The notes beneath the pieces were generated by a model that saw only the letters and a program-made list of their open reading frames with translations, was not told where the DNA came from and made no database searches. Both the position numbers and the translations under genes were made by a program. 64,000 nucleotides of DNA from Varroa destructor (lineage: Eukaryota > Arthropoda > Arachnida > Mesostigmata > Varroidae). Position 1 is the stretch's first letter, and each line of letters begins with the position of its first letter. Location of the stretch: NCBI RefSeq assembly GCF_002443255.2, contig NW_019211455.1, positions 31,647,778 through 31,711,777 of the forward strand. Reading direction: 5' to 3'. Positions 11,831-23,280 of this stretch are shown in pieces.

Positions 11831-12074
11831 AAATTTAGGCCAATTTTTGCCTTTATTTATCCATTGGAAGAAAGCGTTCTTCAAACTGTTCCTTTGTGAT
11901 TTTATGCAGCTTCTCTTTTTTATAAGCTTCTCGTCCATTATGAGTTCATCCAAATTTAGGCCAATTTTTGCCTTTATTTATCCATTGAAAGAAAGCGTTC
12001 TTCAAACTGTTCCTTTGTGATTTTATGCAGCTTCTCTTTTTTTATAAGCTTCTCGTCCATTATGAGTTCATCCA
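11831..12074 (-). repeat. 121-bp tandem duplication of the DDX55 3' end
   Basis: Two near-identical head-to-tail copies with a period of 121 bp start at 11831 and 11952. Each carries the last codons of DDX55, its stop codon and an AATAAA. The copy at 11952-12074 is the functional one: the long frame reaches its stop at 11974. The distal copy at 11831-11951 differs by one base in a T-run (6 versus 7) and a substitution near the stop, and it lies downstream of the stop as 3' UTR or flank. On the minus strand the AATAAA (11978-11973) overlaps the stop codon, and its duplicate is at 11857-11852. Confidence 0.9.
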
Positions 12075-14096
12075 GTTCACGCTCTTCCTTCAGTTGAGCT
12101 TTCAATCTCCGCTTGGCTGAAGGATTCATGTCCGTTGAAATTATATCGGAGTTTTTCCGCTTTTTTTTATACCGCCTTTTGCTTCCGCCCCTGGCATTTT
12201 TAGCTGCTCTCTTGGCTTCCAGGTGATGACTAATTATGCCTATTGGAGGCTTAAAACCACTAAGTTTTTTTCCCTTTAATTCGGGCATATATGGAATTTT
12301 AAGCAAAGCGTACCCCATAGCCAATCTTCCAAACTCGAGTTCCTCAACTCGAAATAAAAGATTACATTCATGCTTCCGATACGATTGTATGTAGGAAACG
12401 AACGCTCTCATAGCCTCGATATAAATAGATTCATTGTCGGCTTCCAAATGACGAATGACGTCAGTTACATCTTCGACGTTCTCTGGTGCTTGCATCGGGT
12501 CAAGTTTGATTGTCTGATTCAAAGTCAGGAACTTAGTATAGCTCATTTCGTTTGGCATCAGAAATACGACTGCTGAACCCTCATTGCCCATTCGAGCAGT
12601 TCGTCCACAGCGGTGCACGAAGACAGACCCACTAAGTGGAGGGTCGTATTGCACGACCCAATCAACTTTGGGGATGTCTACTCCCCGGGCCATAACGTCT
12701 GTGCATAGAAGAACTCCGCTTTTTGTGCCCGAAAATTTAGCGAACACTTTTGAGCGATTGCTTCGGAGTTTTCCATGTAGTGCTAAGAGCATTGACAAGT
12801 CTGGAAACAAATGCTTAATTATGGTATGAAAGTACTGGACCGTTGCGCATGTGCTTAAAAATACCATGATCTTTTCAGTCCGATGTTGCTTAAGAAATGC
12901 CACAAGAACGCTTAACTTGGCTTCAGGCTCTACCTGGGTAACGAAGTTCTGCAACTGGACAGGCGTCTTCAAATTATGCTTTTCTTTTACCGAAACAGTT
13001 ACTGGATTACGAAGTCCTGCACGCTTCAGGTCATCCAACTGCTTTGTTTGCGTAGCCGAGAATAGTCCAGTTCGACGTTGTTTTGGTAGTACAGCTAATA
13101 TATTTCCGAGTAAAATCTCAAAGTGAAGCTCTAAAAGTCGGTCAGCCTCGTCTAGAATGAGGATCTCAAGATTTCGTGAATATCTGCACAAATTATTATT
13201 AGCATTGCGAGCGCTAAGGACATCGGCCAGCCTTCCAGGCGTCCCTACTACGACGTGCGCTCCTTTCATTTTTTCAAACTTTTCAACATCCTTCTGGATA
13301 CTGTGGCCGCCGGTGATTAACTGAACACGCAGATTTGGGAACTTAAGGGATTTGAACAGCTGAAAGAAAAGATGCATGTCATGAGCAACCGAAGAATTAA
13401 ATTTAAATTAAATTATAAATAAAATTGTATGAGTCAAACAAAGCTATTTAAGACAAAATACGGGACGTTGCTTCAAGTTATTTGAGCCAACCTTAATCAT
13501 TGCTCAAAATATGTATATTTTTTACAAAAAAATTGTCGTCGCATGTTTAATAGCGTGTGAGCCCTAGCTTACTTTTATCGGAGACATAAGTCTAGCCGAT
13601 GTATATCTGCCACATGTGGTCCTAGTACCTGATGCGTTTGTTGCGCAAGTTCTCTGGTAGGGGACACGATTAATGCAGCTAAAGGCTTAAGTTTCTCTGA
13701 GTTTCCCATAAGGATCTCGCAAATAGGAAGTACAAAAGCAAGGGTTTTCCCAGAGCCTGTAGCCGCCTCTGCCGATACGTCTTTATTACGCAGAAGCAAA
13801 GGAATACAAACTGCCTGAACGGGGGTAGGAGCAGTAAAACCCAGCGAACGAACCCGCTCCGTGGTCGCTTCCGATAGTCCCAGCTTATCCCAAGATTGCA
13901 AATCTGCCTACAATCAAAAGAGTGAACGAAGAAACCAATTATTAGCTGTTTTCCTTAGAACATAAATAGCTGCCCCTGCTATTACTTTGGGCAGTCTGGT
14001 TCAAGATTTAAGGCATACTAAAATTATGAATGAACTTTTTAATGAAAGTGCATAAAACTGACCTCTCCATAGCCTCACGGCTCCTCGAAACGTCAT
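11974..14096 (-). CDS. DDX55: DEAD-box RNA helicase DDX55 (Spb4 family), three exons
   Basis: ATP-dependent RNA helicase. The Spb4/DDX55 family acts in nucleolar 60S ribosomal subunit assembly. Minus-strand exons: 14063-14096 (ATG, donor GTCAGT), 13629-13903, 11974-13359, phase-consistent, 564 residues (human 600). Motifs: Q motif around GFTAPTPVQ (Gln41); Walker A AATGSGKT near 58-65; PTRELA; TPGRL near 143; DEAD at 173-176; SAT in GLFSATQT; then ARGVDIP and HRCGRTAR in the second RecA domain. The family-specific C-terminal part AFVSYIQSY.KHECN follows, then a Lys-rich tail with EELD-like acidic and basic runs. The long third exon holds most of the protein. The first exon (11 codons) is inferred from phase and a good donor, because exon 2 lacks an ATG. 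Confidence 0.94.
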
Positions 14097-15300
14097 ATTT
14101 CTTTTTTAAATTAGAGTCGCTCTTTTCTATATCTCAGTTTATGATACTTACTTTTTATGATAACAATTATGATATCCGTAATGCAGATAGTATGCGAAAT
14201 TAATTATAGTTTCTTTGATTACAGTATCTTTAATGTTGACACAATAATTATGAAGACCGTATAACAAAGAATCAAGTACCTTTACCATATGATAATAATG
14301 ACAATAACTGTTATTGCTACGTCAGTCGTTCGTTAATTGATGTTATACTTAATAATCTAAAAATAAATCATAAATAAAACTCGCACCTTTATACAAGATC
14401 CTACTATTTTTTTTAACGTCTACGAGAAGGATCATATGGTATGGTTGTTGCGTGCGATATTGAAATGTGTCGAAAAAGCAACAAGCGTGTGTTAAACTAC
14501 TAAACAAAGAAGTCTGGTAGACATGTTTTGCGCTCTATTTGGAAAAGTCACACTCCTAATAAAAAAATCATATCAAGTGTTTCCAACAGAGAATATATTC
14601 GAATAAATGTTATATGCGGTATATAACTTGATAGGTTGATGAAACAATGATACAATCAGGTTTCTGTTTAGTTTACTTTGTCTAATTCGTACCATTTTTC
14701 TACTTATTGCCGCTATACAACATCACATATCCATCACGAATACAACATCGATCACTCATCAAATACACAATACCTGCCATCAAGCACTCACAGTTACCTG
14801 TCTAGAAAAAAACAGTACAACAAATTGTGTTCGATTTATAACAAAGAAGCTGTTATATCAACTGCTGTCGAGCACGTGCGTCGACTATCCGTCAACATGC
14901 GCAAATCCGAGCATTAATATGTGGTTTATTTTGATGTCGATTCTGGAAAGTCTGAAGGCGTGTCATGATTAGGATCTAGCTTGTTGACTACGATGCTTAG
15001 CCTAGGAAAACTTGATTTATCTACAAGTGCTCTTGATTCAGTAGTTGTTGACTACGTGAACATGACAACTGACCAACTAGGCGAAGACTTTTTATTTCTC
15101 GGAAGAGTCGGCCACCTCGAATGGTTTCGATATGGGGGTGTGCTGTGTAATCAGCTGAAGACCAATGCCAGTAGACCCAGACAGGCGAAAATAGAAACAG
15201 TTCCATCGATGTGTGTTGTCACTAGTGATCATGTTGCTGGTGGAAAAGAACACATTACCGCTGGTTTGACTACCGAAGGAAGGAAGGGAGTTTTGTGCGC
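14097..15300. other. intergenic, no gene recognised
   Basis: Upstream flank of DDX55, AT-rich to about 14.7 kb and then more balanced. Open frames at 14678-14917 and 14981-15304 (plus) have no recognisable motif and I do not call them genes. The region probably includes the DDX55 promoter. Confidence 0.4.
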
Positions 15301-15624
15301 GTGATTGGTTCTGTCCCGGAGCAGCAAAGCGATTCGTCAGTGTCCCAAATCATTAAACAGAACAGCGCGTTCCTAACGTTGTCAAGATGATAGCAGGTTT
15401 AGATGTGTCTCGAAGAGTTTTTCGTGGCACCAGCCGTGTATTAGGGGGTTGTCGATTGTCATCGATTAATGCAGCTGCAGTTACCGAGATCACCGCCAGC
15501 AATGTCGACGATAGGAAACCAGAAGTCTACGCGGGCATAGAACAATTTACGCGAGAACAACAGCTACTCTGCCGACGAAAGAACCCAGCGTTCGCGCTCC
15601 CCCACAACTTGCAGCATTTGATCA
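15301..15624 (+). other. candidate 5' exon with strong splice donor
   Basis: A less AT-rich block ends at a consensus donor, ATCA|GTGAGT at 15624/15625. It carries an open frame from an ATG at 15387 through the donor (79 codons) with no recognisable domain and Ser/Arg/Ala-rich composition. This fits a 5' untranslated or leader exon of a plus-strand gene, possibly one whose later exons include the zinc-finger exon at 33.6 kb, but no connection is shown. It could also be chance. The frame continuing into the N gap is not evidence. Confidence 0.25.
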
Positions 15625-15697
15625 GTGAGTTCCTCTCGAACTTTTTATTATTATATGATTTACATTGTCACGCTTGTAGTATTGTGCATACAACATA

Positions 15698-15797
15698 NNN
15701 NNNNNNNNNNNNNNNNNNNNNNNNNNNNNNNNNNNNNNNNNNNNNNNNNNNNNNNNNNNNNNNNNNNNNNNNNNNNNNNNNNNNNNNNNNNNNNNNN
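15698..15797. other. assembly gap, 100 N
   Basis: Exactly 100 N. The right flank begins with a TATGTATATA stretch and the left flank ends ACATA, so the missing sequence is probably a TA-type microsatellite of unknown true length. Confidence 0.98.
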
Positions 15798-18782
15798 TAT
15801 GTATATAAACGCAAGCTTTAACTTCATAAGACAGACGTCTGTGTTCGACTCTAAATTCCCTCTATAGAGGTTATATGATAATTATTGTTGTCATGATCAG
15901 TAGAAGAATGCTGTACAATTTTTCCGTATGAATAAATTAAAATTTACTAGGATTCAATTAGATGGTTGTTAGCGCAGAGAGGCAGATTTTGATATCATAT
16001 GCGTGTTGTCACAATGATAGTCACCATATGTGCAACGCATCGTAGTTAGATGGTATTAGCACGAAGCACAGGAAAAGCTAGCCAAGTTTTGGCTGGAATT
16101 TATTTTTAGTGGACGACGAAACGAATATGTTTCGGTACAATTCCGAGAACTGTTGTTGTGCATTGTCCGCAGATTGCGGCTACTATCGCTAAACGCCGGG
16201 TAAATATATTGGACATAATAATGAAAATATCATGTAAATAGTGACGAGGACGAGACACTGTTGCCATTCTCATTAGCCCGGAGACGATTAGCGGTCACCC
16301 ATTAGGGATAATTATTCAATTGCAGTGGTACAAACAGCAACACAAACACGAAAGAAAAAGAAGCTGCTGCAACAACAACAACAGCTATTATTTGTACAAA
16401 AACAACGACGGAGTAAGAACAATTTCAGAAAAAAGAAAAGATAATTGGACTGCGGAGGTTGAGGGAAGTTAATGCAGGTAGTTGAGTAGACAATGATGCT
16501 GCCTCCATGCCTTTTACCGCTGCTGGAACTGGCGCCATTGTTACTCGAATCTGCAGTCTGCGTGCTTTCTTCACGTCGTCATTTTTTGTCCGTAGTGACT
16601 TTTATTTTTTGCCGACAGATTTGTCCAGCTGGTCCTGTTCACCGGCCTAACAGATCCTCATAGCCAGTTCTTACACGTTTAGAACAGCGGCGTAGTTTAA
16701 TGGTTGTTGTCGCAGTGGGACGGAGGGTGAGAAAACAGTTGAAGAGGAATGGTAATGTTGGAGACCGTTGCATTGTAGTTCGTTAGGACAACAGCTGTGC
16801 CTTCTATCGCAGGCGATGTGGCAATGCTGGCGGCCGAACGCAGGCACACATATGTCACCCTGCCCGGAGGTATAATTGTTTGTATATGATTTTGAAAGAT
16901 TCGCCGCAAATTGTTGACTCTTAGGTTGTACCTAAGTCAGTGACGCTGGTAATGACAAACAGCGACGTAGTGGCAATGCTATCATAGAAAACGACTAACT
17001 TAGCAGTGAACCAAGGGACACTACGTTTAATTGAAAACAAGAAACAATTCAGTTGATGACGCGATCTCAACGCTTGCACCGGGTCGCGTTCATTGGCGGG
17101 TGACGCTGACATTCAGTATTTGCCTGCCCAACGACTAACCAAATGTAGTGAGGGAGTGGGGGAGGAACTGGCTATCAAACGGCTTTCTCGAACTTGATCT
17201 CCAGAATCTATGGCACTTATTGTGGCGCCATCATAATCATTTGCCACCGACCATTTTAGCAGTGGTTGAAAGGCGGTTAAGCATTCGATGCCGGGAAGGA
17301 GAGAACAGAGTAGAACAATAGAGTAATGCACGACGGAATAGTTTCCATCAAATCGAACGGAGACCGGACTACGTCGAACTTGTAGCGACCCAAAATATTA
17401 TGGACTATGAGCAGAAGAGAGGTACTATGTTTAGCATCTTCTGTTACTGCCTAGCCAGTGCTTATATCGTGACAATTTTTGATCCTGCTACAGTAGTTTT
17501 ACCTCAAAGATCATGACTGTCGCAGATGATGATATATCTGAGCCATTTTGTAAGCCAACATCACACTCAGGTCAACTTGTCAGCTTGTCACAGCAGATAT
17601 CTATGGCCACGACAGTCCGTTGGCTGTGCCTGCGCGGCTTCTCCTGAAGAGAGCTGATCTGTACCACGTCGGTCGTCGCTTCTCGTTGTCGGATGGCGGT
17701 GTTGTTTGTTGCTGTTGGTGATGATGATTGGGATGGTGTTGATGCTGATGATAATGACAATTAGTACAGCCCATGTAGAACAAATATTCTGTCTCATTTG
17801 CTCTCCAATTGTCGCGTACCGCGTAAACCAGTTCAATTTTTCCTAGGGTGTTGGGAGGGAACAAGCAGTGTGCGTCTACATATGATTCTTTCTTTTCAAG
17901 TACAATTAGCGTTTGTATTTAGATGACGTATAGACAAAGGGAGAGAAGATAAACAATCAAGTTAAATGGTCGAGCTGGATGAGACTGACGCGGCTCGTTG
18001 CCAGCACGGCAGCACGATGTGGGTGTGTCGATGCATGTGAATGTATAAGCGGTGCACGGAAGTTAATTACCATTGTGCATAGATTGTCCAACAAGCGGCA
18101 GAGATTGGGATGTGTGATCGATAAGTAAATGGCCATATGGTTTCAATTTCATATACTCGAAACAACATAGTCTAGAACCTTATTAAAGCTTATTTGTGTT
18201 CCACTGTGTAACTGAAACTCACACTTCAAATGAGTTCAGGTGTCATGCGCTTTTTTAAGTGTATCCGCTCGTTCCAACACTGCCAGTTAGAACTTATGTT
18301 ATTCTGATGGCCCAACTACCTACTTAGATCAGTTCTCAATGTAGACAAAAAATACAACTGTTAAGTGCAGAAGCTAGATGCCCGAAAAAATCACGAACAA
18401 CTGCCACTTTCTTTCGTAGCCTAACACCCACCCGCCGACAATAATGCTGCTGCTGATGATGATTGTGGCAACCATCCGGCTGGCCTTGTTCTTCTATAAC
18501 AGTAGGCTACGGCTGCTGCAGTTGCTGTTGGTTACATACACACAGATTCAGATGCATCAGACACACACATAAGACCTGCTTAAGAGTGGAATTGCGGTAG
18601 TGGTAGTGGTAGCGGTAACGGTGGTAGCGACCGTAACAAAGAGAAGGTCTGATGATGCTGACGATATTGATGATGGCGGCGGCGGCGGCGGCGGCTTGCG
18701 TGTTCTGCCGATCGCGTCTGGTCTGGGCCGCCCGCGCCGTCGATGGTTAGCTTCAACGAACCACCATAGCAATCAGCCGTCT

Positions 18783-18808
18783 TACCTACCTACCTACCTA
18801 CCTACCTG
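18783..18808. repeat. ACCT tetranucleotide microsatellite
   Basis: About six uninterrupted copies of the unit TACC/ACCT, ending before GGGTATC. Confidence 0.95.
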
Positions 18809-19085
18809 GGTATCAACATGGCGATGACCGGGCTGAATCTCTTTACGTTCCCGTGGGCTTCTATAATAGCGTCCCGTTCTCTCTTGCTGTCCGCATGCTG
18901 TCGACTTGTTTGTTACTAGTTCTTGTCATTCTCTTCGTACACGGGTACGCTACTGCTGCTGCCGCCGCCGTTATTCCTGTTGGGCGGCACGCGCTGTTGT
19001 TTTGTATGACAGCGGCAGCAGCAAAACGTTGTTTGCTGCAGCCTCTCCGGCGTTCGCGACGGCGGCGTCGCAGACGTCGCCGTCC

Positions 19086-19116
19086 TCCCGAATGGCGGAT
19101 TACCCGCCATTCGGGA
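19086..19116. repeat. perfect 13-bp inverted repeat with 5-nt loop
   Basis: Arms TCCCGAATGGCGG (19086-19098) and its exact reverse complement (19104-19116), separated by ATTAC. It sits at the end of a GC-rich stretch that itself has GACGGCG/CGCCGTC complementarity. It could form a strong hairpin in RNA or DNA. Function unknown. Confidence 0.95.
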
Positions 19117-19150
19117 AACAGCTTGAATTCTTTCTACTAAACTGATTGAT

Positions 19151-22150
19151 GGCAGATCAACGAACTTCTTCAGCTTAGGGAACGCCGATGAGTTGATATA
19201 ACGTTGGTCTATTTGGATGCATTTGGTTCATAAGCTCAAGCATGCTTTTCAAGACAAACAGTAAGAGTATATGAGAAGAAGCCCCATTGAAGAAACTTTG
19301 ACTTGAAGCGACAGCCGTTAACTGCGGCGACGAGAAAAGGTGACAGAATAAAATCTTGTATAAAAATCTACCAGAGAAGATAACTTGATGCCGGATACAT
19401 GAGTAACCACAGTTCAAAACGAAATTACTGAGTGGGGGATACGTCGGAAATTATTTGTGCTTTGGATCTGTACCGGTAAATAGTGTGTGCAGTAAGGAAC
19501 ATTTTTGATTGAAGTTGCTGAACAGTTTACACACGCAGGATGTATTCTGTCACTCGCAGGACGTCTTGTGTTAGGACTAACTTGGCCTGTGGGCAAATTG
19601 CCGATCGAAAGCCACCTTTTTTGATGCATACATGGCTTCAAACAGTCTGCTTTTATAGCCTGTATGACCCGTTGGGTAAGTCTGACCTGCGGACTTCAAA
19701 GCTAACTGGTGCCATTTGTTCTTTACGCCCCATTAAAAGCCGCTCTTTTTACGCTAGCACCTGCACATTTCAAGATTACTATATCGGTGTAAACTTGCTG
19801 ATCTGAGTAAGAATGGGTCCTCATCTTCATAGCCTCGTCTTCTTTTGGCTAAATTACTAGCTAGTGCATATCATCTGCTCCGATAGTAGCCTTTCAATTT
19901 TTGTCGTTTTGAGCTCACTCGTATTAATATAAATTTTATTAGCTGGAAATGTGAAATACGAAAACCTTTTCTGCAACTAATGTTTTATCTGTATAATTCA
20001 CATCGAACATGTTGTCGCGCGTGGTTTACGCAAAATGAGCTATTCAGATGATTTTCGAATAGTCCCGCTTGTTGTCCCTTTCTTTTTTCATGGTCATCAG
20101 TTTTTCCAAAGAATATAGCGGCAGTGAATTACCGGATTTGAGTCGGGTGGTCGCTTTGTCATGTTATAAAGATTTCTTCGCGTGGTCTCTTTTTAGATGC
20201 TTGTCTTTCCGAATACATAAAACGGATAGTCATCAGATTTTGTCCTTCTGATCGATACTGTGAATGAAGCTGACAAGAGAAGATAGGTTACTTTTGTAGA
20301 ACTTTACATAGGATTTGAAGATAGCGCAGAATAGATTTTACAATTAGACTTACCTGAGTTGGAAAGAGGATAGTTTATATCTTTCCTAAAAGTGCAGCAT
20401 ACAAATGTTTGTGAAAGCCTATTTTGAGTTCACTAAAATGGATCCATCCAGGGATTTTTTATGTCCGATATGCTTTGGAGATCTTGTATCGAAAAGCAAG
20501 TAAACTACAACAAAAATGCGTTAAAAATCTGCCAAACTTAACTTTAATTGGAATATTTAAATTGTGCTTACATATAATTTTATGCTTTTTTGATGAGAAC
20601 TTAAACTTTATGACGAGTTAGACCATACTCCCACGTTTTTCTATGTGGACCAAAAAATTTACGTAGTCTATCTCCTAAAATATATTTTTCCATAAATAAA
20701 AAGTTTTTTAATAGGATAACGAGCAGGCGCACATATGAACTATTAGTGCAATTATGACATTGATATCTTGATATGTTATTTATTTATATTATATTGATAT
20801 ATTTATTTTCAATAAAGTTTCTTTAAAGCAGGATACCTGTTTTCATATATTCGCCATGGCATATGGTATGGTAGCATCTCAAACTCTGCGTTGATATTCG
20901 TTTATATGGAGACAGCTTTGTTTTGTATCGCCTGCTCTAGTAGACAGTAGGTTTTTGTTGTCATTTTACACGTTGCTCATATGATCTATAGGCACTTTAC
21001 GTCATCCGTTGTCTCGAAGTAACTGTGCATCGTCCTGGCATAATTTAGGCCTTAGCTTGTTATTAATACTAAAGCTGAGTTTAAATGGGAGGAAGATAAT
21101 TGAAAGACACCCAGTTTATAACTTCACCCCTTGAAGTACTAACTCTTTTATTATGTACTTATAGCATTAATGAGCCGAATTTACCATACCATTACTACGC
21201 CGCAAGTATTAGCTAACATGATTCAATATTGCGGGCATAGTGGACCAATGCTTAAATGTTTAAACTCAAGTCAGACTCCGGCTTTAATCCTTCTAAAGTT
21301 TGACATCTTGCATGTAACAGAAATCCTGTTTGAATATGTTTCATTCATGAAAGACAATCGCATAGTCTTACGAAAATAAAAAAAGGGGTGTTATTTCTGC
21401 TTTTAATTTTTGTGGAGAGTAAGTTGGTTGCATCTAGCTGACGCCAATGTTATTGGTGCCTAAAAGAATATTTCACTAACAATATAGGTTCATGCTTTTA
21501 CTAATGTGTATGCGATATTCAAGTATTTTATTAATAGGACTGGAGAATACAAACAACACTAACATATTATATATATATATATATAATGTATGTACGGCCT
21601 AAATTGAACAAACTTATATAAATACATGGATGAGACCTGCTAAATTCAACACGCACAAAAGTTCGTTCACTAAAGCCGCGTTACGAAGTATCAGAACTCA
21701 GTACAACAAAATGCAACTCGCTTTTTTTGACAAGCCTTGCTATATCTATTTATCTGCCCTTACGTTTTTGTGTGCCCACTGCGACGACAAATAAGCGAGT
21801 TCTTTTATTGAGCCTATCTGTATCCTTGTAACGTTCTGGAGAGTATTTTGCAGGACGGAGATGAATAACTGCCTGTGTCAGCCTGTTTGATGACGAAATC
21901 TTCCTCGGAAAGGGGAAAGAAGGTATAACTTACACTCCATCAACAATACAGCATCATCAAATGCGGATCAAGAATACCCACTAGATATCCGCTGTTGCCG
22001 CAGGCCGTAGCCTTGTACCCAAGGCTTCTGTTTCTGTTCGCCACACTTTGATATTTCTGCCGGGAAAGGCAGCGCTGATGGGGTAACGGAATAATGGTGC
22101 AAACGCTGTTGGAACGAATCGACTCTTCAGAGCTGTTTAGTTGACTGTTA
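19151..22150. other. AT-rich intergenic DNA, no gene recognised
   Basis: Only short frames without motifs. Contains a TA microsatellite at about 21567-21586. No exon or element can be supported. Confidence 0.5.
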
Positions 22151-23280
22151 CCATTCAAGCAGGCCCAGCATCAAGCAAGAGCGGCTGCTGCGATCCGAGC
22201 TGCGCCGGGCCATTCTTGCTTATGTTGGGTTTATACTTGCGCCGCGTCGTCCGCTCTGGATCAGCAGCATCATCAGCATTTTATGCCAACACCTACTACG
22301 ACAATAAGCACAACTAGTCACACGCACTACAACAATCATAGTAAACGACAGCGATGACTACGATGCCTCTCTTCGCTTGCCGCGCTAACATCGCCGCGAC
22401 TGCTGTTAGCTCATACTTACATAGCTCACAGAGCACGACGGGAGTTACTACCAACACTCTATGATCTGCTTCTCTTGTGTCAGTTTATCGGGCTGTTGCA
22501 GGCAAGAAAACAGCGCGCAGAAACGCCCTTATGCGCTCGTCTCATAGGTGATGATCGTTGTCGTACTGCTGCTGGTGGTGCGATGTGTTTCCATTGGACA
22601 TTAATAGTATGTCTATTGGTTTGTTACTGCGTGCATAAGAACTTACGCGTTTGGGGGAGTGTGTAGCGTATGTCAGCTCTACAGACAGGAATAGAGAGAA
22701 GAGACGACGGCTGCAGGGCTGGATGGCCAGTGCTGCTGCTACTGCTAGATTTTGCCAATCTGTTCAAACAACAGGCCAATAACCACCCACTCAACTACCG
22801 AACCTGTCCTTTTAGGCGGTAAGCAACAGGATCATAAGGGCGAAGCAAGCAACTAACAGCAGCGGGACCGAAGAAGAAGGCCCACGTGTTCTACAGCAGC
22901 CGCCTGCGTTCGTTGCTGCGCGTGTAGTTCATACGCAGATTGCTAATGCTGTTGCACTATCGCTGACTGCAGTAGCGCTTGCTCCAACCAGAGCTGTTGT
23001 CGCTTTGGGTATGACTGCTGATATTCTCGCCTGCGCTGGATGATTTTGGCAATAATAACACAACGTCAGTAGGACCAAAAACGGATCCTCGAACTTCATG
23101 GTGCGACATTTAAATCTAGTAGAAGACCCAGGTAGAGAGGGACAATGGGACAGAGAGAAGGGGCAATTGAGCACCGCGGCAGTAACCACACAACATCATC
23201 ATCGTCTCGATCACCGCCAAAACCACCGCAATGGTTGCGGTTTTATATATATTATGGTAATAGACCACAAAACCGTATAC
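22150..23280. promoter_or_regulatory. second GC-richer, CAG/CTG-rich block
   Basis: Composition shifts again to GC-rich with many AGCAGC, GCTGCTG, CAACAA and CATCATC runs (for example 22260-22330 and 22720-22745). Frames are short, overlapping and low-complexity. As with the 16-19 kb block, it may be a promoter or 5' UTR of an unseen regulatory gene; no direct proof. Confidence 0.25.

Larger units (their letters stand above)
16100..19150. promoter_or_regulatory. GC-richer, triplet-repeat-rich block, possible promoter/UTR region
   Basis: Compared with its surroundings this stretch is richer in G and C and full of short CAA, GAT, CTG, GGC and GGT runs. Examples are a CAA run at about 16370, a GAT run near 17715, the GGC run at 18675-18693 and the ACCT run at 18783-18808. 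Open frames here are overlapping, low-complexity (poly-Arg, poly-Ala, poly-His) and found on both strands, so I do not call proteins. The composition resembles 5' UTR and promoter sequence of developmental regulators in arthropods. That is inference only. Confidence 0.3.

Noticed and set aside
11741..11953. Separate 70-codon minus-strand ORF starting MDELIMDEKLIKK
   Set aside because: It is the distal copy of the DDX55 3'-end tandem duplication read past a frameshift, not a separate gene.
15387..15821. ORF running into the N gap
   Set aside because: The downstream half is translated N. A strong donor at 15625 suggests that any exon ends before it.
18853..19145. Overlapping frames with poly-Ala and poly-Arg runs
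   Set aside because: All frames on both strands are open because of GC-rich triplet repeats; no family resemblance.
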